Positions 58,280 through 64,000 of a stretch of DNA of 64,000 nt are shown one piece after another. Under the pieces are notes generated by a model. It had not been told where the DNA came from, made no database searches, and saw only the letters and a list, made by a program, of their open reading frames with translations. The translations under genes were made by a program, and so were the position numbers. Numbering within the stretch: the first letter of the stretch is position 1; every line of letters begins with the position of its first letter. This DNA is from Pseudoalteromonas xiamenensis (GTDB lineage: Bacteria > Pseudomonadota > Gammaproteobacteria > Enterobacterales > Alteromonadaceae), in NCBI RefSeq assembly GCF_030994125.1, contig NZ_CP099917.1:1860001-1924000 (forward strand), written 5' to 3'.

Positions 58280-60484
58280 TTACTGGCTTTCGCTCTTGGT
58301 ATTTTGCAAGAAATCGAATAACTCATCGCTCTTCATGGGTTTACCATACAAGAACCCCTGCACCTCATCACATCCGAGTGTTTTAAGCACCGTTGCCTGC
58401 TCTTGGGTTTCCACCCCTTCCGCAATCGTTTTTAAGCCTAAGCTTTTGCCTAAAGAGATAACCAGTGAGGCAATTGCACCACTGTCATTATCTGGAATGT
58501 CTTTAACAAACGCACGATCAATTTTAAGCCTCGCGAGCGGCAGTTTTTGTAAATAACTCAATGACGAGAAGCCGGTACCAAAGTCGTCTATAGCGACTTC
58601 CACACCGTAATTCTTGAGTTCTTTAAGTGTTTCAATAACGCCTGAGATGTCATCCATCACTACGCTTTCCGTGACTTCTAATTCAATTTTATTCGATGGG
58701 ATTTTATAGGCTTCGAGCGTATCTTTAACGGATTGAGCATAATTAGGGACTTTAAACTGAGGTACCGATACGTTGACAGCCACGCTGATATTGAAACCGC
58801 GTTGAGCCAACAACCGTTGTTGCTCGCAAGCCTGCTCTAGTACCCATTGCCCAATATCGACAATGAGACCGGAATCTTCAGCCATCGGCACAAACACAGC
58901 AGGTGAAATGTAATTGCCATTACCAGAAGGCCAGCGCAAGAGCGCTTCACAGCCAATAACCTCAAGTGAATGGAAATTAAGCTGTGGCTGATACCAAACT
59001 TCCAATTTCCGATGTTCAAAATCTTGTCGAAGTTGACGAATAATCCCCAGTCGCCAAGCCATTCGCTCTTCCAAGTCTGCCGAGTAGCGTCCAACAGTGA
59101 CTTTCCCCATTTTTGCTTGGTTCAATGCAATATAGGCCAATTTTAACGTCTCTAATCCTTGCTTATGAAAGTCTTGCTGTTCACACAACCCAACATGGAA
59201 ATGCACTGTTAGTACGTGTTCTCCAACCGCATATGGGATTAATAAGGCGTCAAGAAACAGTTCATCATCAAACGTGGCGTTTGGTAGTAACAGGGCAAAA
59301 ACATCAGCGCCGATACGCGACAGCATTTTTGCCTCCGGAAATTCGACGCGAAGACGTTCCATTACGGCGAGCAACAGCAAATTACCCACTTCCTGACCTA
59401 GCCCGTTATTGATATCGGAGAATTGTGCAATATCGACAATCGCGAAAATAAACTCGTTATGGTCCGGTTCGTACTCTTTTTCAATCATCTCAACAAAGTT
59501 GGAACGATTTGGCAATTTGGTCAGTGGATCTTTGTAAGCTACATCTCGTAATTTGTTGAACAGTCGAATGTTGTCTAAACCTACGCTCACATTCGTTAAA
59601 AATAACTCGGCAAATTGCAACTGCGCATCATTGGGACGCGCCTCTAATTCCAGGTAAATTGCCGCTGAACGCGATTTTGTTTTCAAAATAAAGGTTAAAT
59701 CATGGTCGGTACGTTGATGGCACAAACAATCAAAGGCATTTTGCATCTGCAAAATAATGCGGCCATTATCGAGCTGTTCAAGTCCGGAACCCACATACTG
59801 CTGATAATCTTCACTCCCCCCAATGACTAGAATTCGTTTATCGTCACCGATCATGCCACACATAATACCTTTGGCTTCAACATCCAGAATATTCGCCAAT
59901 TGATGGATCACCGCTTCACCAAACACTTGAATATCCGTGTGGCCAAGAATCGCTTTTGACGCTTCCAAAATACTCGCCAGTGACGCACTGTGAGATTCTA
60001 ATTGCTGTAACTGTTCAAAAGAGCGAATCGCTGTCATTAACGACGTAACGAGTTTGCTGCGGGTTAACTCTGTTTTCGTTTTGTAGTCGTTGATGTCGTA
60101 CTCACGGATCACATTTTCTTCAGGTGCAAAACCTGGCTGACCCGTTCGCAGAATAATACGAATAAACCGATTGTTTAATTGTTCGCGGACTAACCGAACG
60201 ACATGAAACCCCGCATCGTCCGTTTCCATCACAACGTCGAGTAAAACAACGCAAATCGAATTCGGTTGCGAAAGGATCTCGATGGCTTCTTTGCCTGAAA
60301 ACGCATCATGGAAGCGAATGCCTTTTTCCCAAAAAGTAACACCTGATAACGCGAGCTTTGTCACTGAGTGAATTTCTGGGTCATCATCCACAATAAGCAC
60401 GTCCCAAAAATCCCGAATTTCAGCAACAGGGGTAGCCTCATCTTCATGATCGGCAAATAGGAAATCGGTCTCTTCTGGTGTCAT
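58280..60484 (-). CDS. REC-DUF3369-GGDEF-EAL c-di-GMP protein
   Basis: A 734-aa cytoplasmic response regulator. The receiver (about 25-150) is intact: VLIVDDDPEIH, VVLLDVVMETDD and the conserved K in NDYKTKTE. A DUF3369 GAF-like region (about 155-320) follows. The GGDEF domain (about 325-480) is degenerate (RIGADVFALL). The EAL domain (about 490-730) is intact (CEALLRW, NVSVPQF, EVTESV, IDDFGTGFS, KIDRAF, AEGVET, QGFLYGKP). This predicts a phosphorylation-controlled phosphodiesterase. ATG 60484 has AAGGAAG upstream. The sensor kinase is not encoded here. Confidence 0.9.
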   Translation of the reverse strand: MTPEETDFLFADHEDEATPVAEIRDFWDVLIVDDDPEIHSVTKLALSGVTFWEKGIRFHDAFSGKEAIEILSQPNSICVVLLDVVMETDDAGFHVVRLVREQLNNRFIRIILRTGQPGFAPEENVIREYDINDYKTKTELTRSKLVTSLMTAIRSFEQLQQLESHSASLASILEASKAILGHTDIQVFGEAVIHQLANILDVEAKGIMCGMIGDDKRILVIGGSEDYQQYVGSGLEQLDNGRIILQMQNAFDCLCHQRTDHDLTFILKTKSRSAAIYLELEARPNDAQLQFAELFLTNVSVGLDNIRLFNKLRDVAYKDPLTKLPNRSNFVEMIEKEYEPDHNEFIFAIVDIAQFSDINNGLGQEVGNLLLLAVMERLRVEFPEAKMLSRIGADVFALLLPNATFDDELFLDALLIPYAVGEHVLTVHFHVGLCEQQDFHKQGLETLKLAYIALNQAKMGKVTVGRYSADLEERMAWRLGIIRQLRQDFEHRKLEVWYQPQLNFHSLEVIGCEALLRWPSGNGNYISPAVFVPMAEDSGLIVDIGQWVLEQACEQQRLLAQRGFNISVAVNVSVPQFKVPNYAQSVKDTLEAYKIPSNKIELEVTESVVMDDISGVIETLKELKNYGVEVAIDDFGTGFSSLSYLQKLPLARLKIDRAFVKDIPDNDSGAIASLVISLGKSLGLKTIAEGVETQEQATVLKTLGCDEVQGFLYGKPMKSDELFDFLQNTKSESQ

Positions 60485-60922
60485 TCTACTTCCTTCAGTC
60501 CAATACAAGCGGGTATTACACGAGAAAAGCCCGCATTGATGCCGAGCCATTGATAATATTCGAATTGTTTTGATAAATCGGCTTTAAACATATGTGCATA
60601 AAAGAAAAGACGTAGCATAAATTTTCTGACACCAATTAGTATAGACTAAGTTCGCAGCATTGCTGCTACCTGGCTGAAAATAAATTAATTCCAATGACTT
60701 GAGCTAAGACGTTGCCCAGTTGATGCACACATTCTCTCCTCAACTTTGTATTTTCAGATGACATCGCGCATTGCCGATATTCACTTAGCGGGCGTGATAT
60801 CAGACACACTCGTATTTATCCTAGACGAAAAGGCGTCCTACAATGCCGAGCTTTAACAAGGGACTAGCCAAATATTGCAGACTCCTGTAGAAATAAACAA
60901 TCAACACCAGAAAGTGACACGC
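60485..60922. other. Intergenic stretch, about 440 bp
   Basis: Between two divergent genes. It holds the ribosome site of the GGDEF-EAL gene at its left end and AT-rich sequence that presumably contains both promoters. A short perfect repeat, GCAGCATTGCTGC, lies near 60655-60667. I see no RNA gene or conserved element. The reading frame of the next gene extends upstream into it to a TTG at 60875. Confidence 0.5.
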
Positions 60923-61804
60923 ATGACGGTAAAAAATGCCCAAGCCAAGCTGAGTTTGGCCTACATCATTGAGGACAAATTGGGTTTTCCAGTTATCAAG
61001 GCAGATTCTCGACGACTCAGCTCTGCGGATGAAAACAGCTATACGGTGGGTGGAAAACAAGGTGAAAACTTTGCGATAAAAAGCAATGTCGGCTTACTTA
61101 AACGTGCGTTGAAGCGAAATCAACTCACCAAAATCCAGCGTCAGAAAAATATTGAAGCCATCATGTGCGAAGCGATGCGTGTCTGCCCCGAAGTGACCAG
61201 TCAAGGCTTGCCAGATGCAGATTGGGTTGACCGTTTTATTCACCTCGCTGAAGACACCTCCAACACGCAAATGCAGTTGCTATGGGCAAAAATTTTGGTT
61301 GGAGAAACAATCTCACCGGGTACGTTTTCGATTAAAAGTTTGCAGACATTAAAGCAAATGACGCAACGAGAGGCCGATGCCTTACATCGCGCTGCTGGCT
61401 TGTGTGGTTACTCAGAAAAAGACGACAGTCATATCATCATTCTCGGGTTCTATCGTAAACCTTCGTTCTTCGATTTATTACGTAAAAGTAACCGTGAGAG
61501 TTTGAATTTGAGTAAAGCAGGTTTAAGTTTTCCACACATTCTTACCCTGATGGATATTGGCTTAATTTATCGACAAGAAATTGAATCTGCTGAACTTAAA
61601 TCGGATCAAGCTTTGCAATTTCGTTTTCAACGCCAAAAGTTAGCTCTCAGTGCCAAGCACAGTGATTTGGTGTTGTGCTATTACAAATTGACCCAGACGG
61701 GGGATGAACTTAAAAAGCTCATCAATTCGCCCATCAACAAGCTTTACAAGCAGGCGTTGCAACAAGCCTTTGAAGAAGACTTTCAATTACAATGGAGTGA
61801 ATAA
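60923..61804 (+). CDS. TIGR03899-like protein of unknown function
   Basis: A 293-aa soluble protein. The region FIHLAEDTSNTQMQLLWAKI, PGTFSIKSLQTLKQMTQREA matches my recollection of TIGR03899, a conserved family of Vibrio/Shewanella relatives without known function. No signal or membrane helix is present. The start is uncertain: ATG 60923, GTG 60914 and TTG 60875 are all in frame, and none has a strong ribosome site. It is followed by a bidirectional terminator. Confidence 0.72.
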   Translation: MTVKNAQAKLSLAYIIEDKLGFPVIKADSRRLSSADENSYTVGGKQGENFAIKSNVGLLKRALKRNQLTKIQRQKNIEAIMCEAMRVCPEVTSQGLPDADWVDRFIHLAEDTSNTQMQLLWAKILVGETISPGTFSIKSLQTLKQMTQREADALHRAAGLCGYSEKDDSHIIILGFYRKPSFFDLLRKSNRESLNLSKAGLSFPHILTLMDIGLIYRQEIESAELKSDQALQFRFQRQKLALSAKHSDLVLCYYKLTQTGDELKKLINSPINKLYKQALQQAFEEDFQLQWSE

Positions 61805-61842
61805 TCCCCCTGACTTAACAGTAGGATTGTTCGGTTCCAATC

Positions 61843-61866
61843 AAAAAGGGGCTTAAGCCCCTTTTT
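61843..61866. terminator. Bidirectional terminator
   Basis: AAAAAGGGGC and GCCCCTTTTT around a TTAA loop, between two convergent genes. Confidence 0.9.
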
Positions 61867-61884
61867 GTCTAATATTAAGAATGA

Positions 61885-62652
61885 TTAGAAGTGAAGTTCT
61901 AGTCCCAAGAATGGACCTGAAAAATCTAAATCAGTATCAATATCGTCAATGTCGTCTAGTTCTAATTGCAAGCTTCTGTAACCTGCTCGAACCGCAACGT
62001 CTACCGCCATATTCTCAACAAAAGCCCAAGCGACACCAACTTGGTAGTCTTGGATGCTGCTACCTGAAATGCTGAGCACACTTCCTTCAGCAAAAAGACT
62101 TAAGCCTGTAAACGGCATGCCCACTTCACCACGCAGGTAACCCATAGGGACGTAGCCTGAGAAATCCACGCGTTCTGTCGTCATATTGCCAGTTGCTTGA
62201 TCTTCACCTTTTACCGTTATTTCACCGTCGAACTGTTTCACATTGACACCAAAATCAATCGAGACAAGATCGTTATCAAACAGCTCATAATATAAAATAA
62301 TGTCGTTGTGTGTGAGGTCTGAAACGGTTGTCGCTGCCGTATTCGTACGGTATTCGGTGCCACCAAATTCAAACGTTTCTGATAACGTAGTTGAACCGGT
62401 AATCTCAAGTTCTGTATGCTTTAACTTGATGTTTGGCACTAATGGGATCGGGTGTTCAAGCGCTGCGTAGTAGCTCGTGAACGTTTCATCCTCGAAATTA
62501 AATTTTTGCAGGTTGCCTTTATTTGCGAAACTACCCTCGTTTGAAGTTTTCCATCCTTCACCGCCGACGTATAACCCTAATAAGGTATCTGCGTGAGCAA
62601 CGGGTGCTAATCCCGCTGTCGCTAGAGCTAACGCTAAACAAAGTTTTTTCAT
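61885..62652 (-). CDS. TIGR04219-like outer-membrane beta-barrel protein
   Basis: A 255-aa protein with signal peptide MKKLCLALALATAGLAPVAHA and alternating beta strands ending GPFLGLELHF, typical of a small outer-membrane barrel. The TLLGLYVGGEGWKTSNEGSF start and YYELFDNDLVSIDFGVNVK fit the TIGR04219 family as I recall it. Function is unknown. It starts 5 bp after the DUF2333 gene, so the two are probably co-transcribed. Confidence 0.82.
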   Translation of the reverse strand: MKKLCLALALATAGLAPVAHADTLLGLYVGGEGWKTSNEGSFANKGNLQKFNFEDETFTSYYAALEHPIPLVPNIKLKHTELEITGSTTLSETFEFGGTEYRTNTAATTVSDLTHNDIILYYELFDNDLVSIDFGVNVKQFDGEITVKGEDQATGNMTTERVDFSGYVPMGYLRGEVGMPFTGLSLFAEGSVLSISGSSIQDYQVGVAWAFVENMAVDVAVRAGYRSLQLELDDIDDIDTDLDFSGPFLGLELHF

Positions 62653-62657
62653 TCAAA

Positions 62658-63644
62658 TTATCCTTGCGCTAAGAGTTCACTTAGTTCGATTAATGCCGCA
62701 TTGGCGCGTGAGATATAGTTTGCCATGACCAAGGAATGATTCGCAACTAAACCAAAACCACTGCCGTTCAAGATCATAGGACTCCAAACTGTATCTTGTG
62801 TCGCTTCAAGTTCTCGTACAATTTGCAGCAAACTAATGCGTGCGTTCTTTTTATCTAAAACGTCACCAAAGTCATGCTCGACCGCTTTTAAGAAATGCAA
62901 TAACGCCCAAGTTGCACCTCGAGCCTCGTAGAAAACATCATCAATTTGCCACCAAGATGTTTTAATTTCATGACGAAGAGGTGCATTGGTGGCTTGATGT
63001 GCTGCGCTGTCACCTGCAAGATCCGTATTTACTCGCTCTTGACCGACACTTGCACTCAAGCGTTGACTCAAACTACCAAGACGCTTTTCCGATTCTTTTA
63101 GCCAGCCACGGAGATTATCTGCCCGAGCGTAAAACTGACTATTCGCGTCTTGTTGATTGGCGATTTGTGCGCGATATTCGTATAGGTAATCGATGCCCTT
63201 ACGATATTCACCCTCAGCACTTGGCCACATCCAAGCTGTAGAGCTGATGTTAAATTGCGGTTGTGCTTTTTTCAAACTTGGGTGTTCCGTAGATTGAGAC
63301 TGAGAGCGGCTAAAATCTTTACGCATTGACAAAGCTAAGTCACGCACCATTTCCAGCGCACCGTATTCCCATGCGGGCATATTGTCCATCATGACACTGG
63401 GTGGAATCACATCATTTGATAGATAGCCCCCATTTTTGTCCAATAGCGTTTCAGCGACCTTTATCAAAGTAGTGGTTGTAGTATAACCAACAACCATTTT
63501 CTCATTGCGTGCCCTCGCATCCGCCTTTGCGGTTTCTACGACGTTAAAGCGCGCGGGTTCAATACTCCAATAAACTGCAATAAGGTAAAAAAGCAGTAAG
63601 ATAGCGCCAAATACCGCCGCTATTTTTCCTTTATGTTCAGCCAT
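62658..63644 (-). CDS. DUF2333 family membrane-anchored protein
   Basis: A 328-aa protein with one N-terminal membrane helix (about 9-28, VFGAILLLFYLIAVYWSIEP) and a large helical periplasmic part (GGYLSNDVIPPSVMMDNMPAWEYGALEMVRD, split here across residues about 72-103) as in DUF2333 proteins. Function is unknown. It follows the copper chaperone gene by 8 bp and precedes the outer-membrane barrel gene by 5 bp, so three envelope genes form a tight unit. Confidence 0.85.
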   Translation of the reverse strand: MAEHKGKIAAVFGAILLLFYLIAVYWSIEPARFNVVETAKADARARNEKMVVGYTTTTTLIKVAETLLDKNGGYLSNDVIPPSVMMDNMPAWEYGALEMVRDLALSMRKDFSRSQSQSTEHPSLKKAQPQFNISSTAWMWPSAEGEYRKGIDYLYEYRAQIANQQDANSQFYARADNLRGWLKESEKRLGSLSQRLSASVGQERVNTDLAGDSAAHQATNAPLRHEIKTSWWQIDDVFYEARGATWALLHFLKAVEHDFGDVLDKKNARISLLQIVRELEATQDTVWSPMILNGSGFGLVANHSLVMANYISRANAALIELSELLAQG

Positions 63645-63652
63645 CGTATCTC

Positions 63653-64000
63653 CTAATGATGATGTTGATGAGAAGACTCTTGTTCCATTACGCTTTTCAC
63701 GTCCGCCATCGTAAAGACACGATCGCCATCAGCAAAATATAGCGTTAACTTCAGGCTATCGCCTTTTTTGATTGGTTTTGCTGGCTCAAATAACATGAGA
63801 TGGAAACCGCCTGGTTGAAACGCCAATGTGCTTTCTGGTGCGACTTCAACGGATTCCACTTGCTGCATTTTCATCATACCATCTGCATGAATGTGTTCAT
63901 GCATTTCAACTCGTCCTACACCCTCCACCGTCGCCTTGACTAACTTCGCGGCGTGATGATCTTGATTCGAAACCATAAAATAGGCCGAAGTAGAGGGTGT
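63653..64000 (-). CDS. PCu(A)C-type periplasmic copper chaperone, C-terminal part (runs off window)
   Basis: The 115 C-terminal residues of a copper chaperone that delivers Cu(I) to cytochrome oxidase. Copper-ligand motifs are visible: VEMHEHIHADGMMKMQQVE and GGFHLMLFEP, following the HxnM...HxM pattern. A final HQHHH may add metal binding. The frame is open to the window end (TPSTSAYFMVSN...), so an internal ATG at 63976 is not the true start and the signal peptide lies outside. Confidence 0.9.
   Translation of the reverse strand, partial: TPSTSAYFMVSNQDHHAAKLVKATVEGVGRVEMHEHIHADGMMKMQQVESVEVAPESTLAFQPGGFHLMLFEPAKPIKKGDSLKLTLYFADGDRVFTMADVKSVMEQESSHQHHH

Overview
The window reads as one continuous chromosome segment of a marine gammaproteobacterium, most likely an Alteromonadales member of the Pseudoalteromonas type. 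The grounds are protein-family content and gene order seen by eye: extended PstC/PstA permeases, TIGR03899-like, TIGR04219-like and DUF2333-like proteins, and many GGDEF/EAL proteins. No database search was possible. I see no phage, insertion sequence, CRISPR array, tRNA or rRNA.

Layout. 1-1881: start of iscS, iscR with three IscR-type operators, and trmJ. 2089-6535: suhB, an orphan periplasmic binding protein, an EAL-CBS-GGDEF protein and a lipoprotein. 6612-12156: secF-secD-yajC-tgt, then queA behind a bidirectional terminator. 12386-18502: a REC-REC-PAS-GGDEF-EAL protein, a small membrane protein, an ECF sigma / membrane protein / periplasmic coiled-coil operon, and oxyR. 18581-30684: a phosphate block (pit with its DUF47 partner, phoU-pstB-pstA-pstC, gcvR, ppk-ppx). 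30738-38200: an EAL-HDOD protein, a second orphan binding protein, rlmJ, a ZapB-like gene with zapA, mltD, slyD, and an SDR-amidohydrolase pair. 38225-42316: envelope proteins of mostly unknown function. 42576-49346: an RND efflux pair, msrA, and btuB under a cobalamin riboswitch. 49455-64000: yajQ, a vanZ-like gene with broken panE, thiI, tetR, coaD-wzi, ygiQ, a REC-DUF3369-GGDEF-EAL protein, a TIGR03899-like gene, an outer-membrane barrel, a DUF2333 gene and the end of a PCu(A)C copper chaperone gene.

Three genes look damaged, each in a different way. pstC has one in-frame TAA. panE has lost one base in a G run. A DUF1566 (Lcl-type) gene carries an apparent 16-bp insertion that created two 15-bp direct repeats 31 bp apart. 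No pstS lies at the pst operon, yet the operon keeps a convincing Pho box, and ppk has one too. The phosphate block therefore looks like a Pho regulon whose high-affinity transporter may be impaired while the low-affinity Pit system next to it is intact.

Four c-di-GMP domain proteins lie in 64 kb, and two of them neighbour orphan periplasmic binding proteins. The least-described units are the ECF sigma operon (15351-17353) and the envelope cluster (38225-42316).
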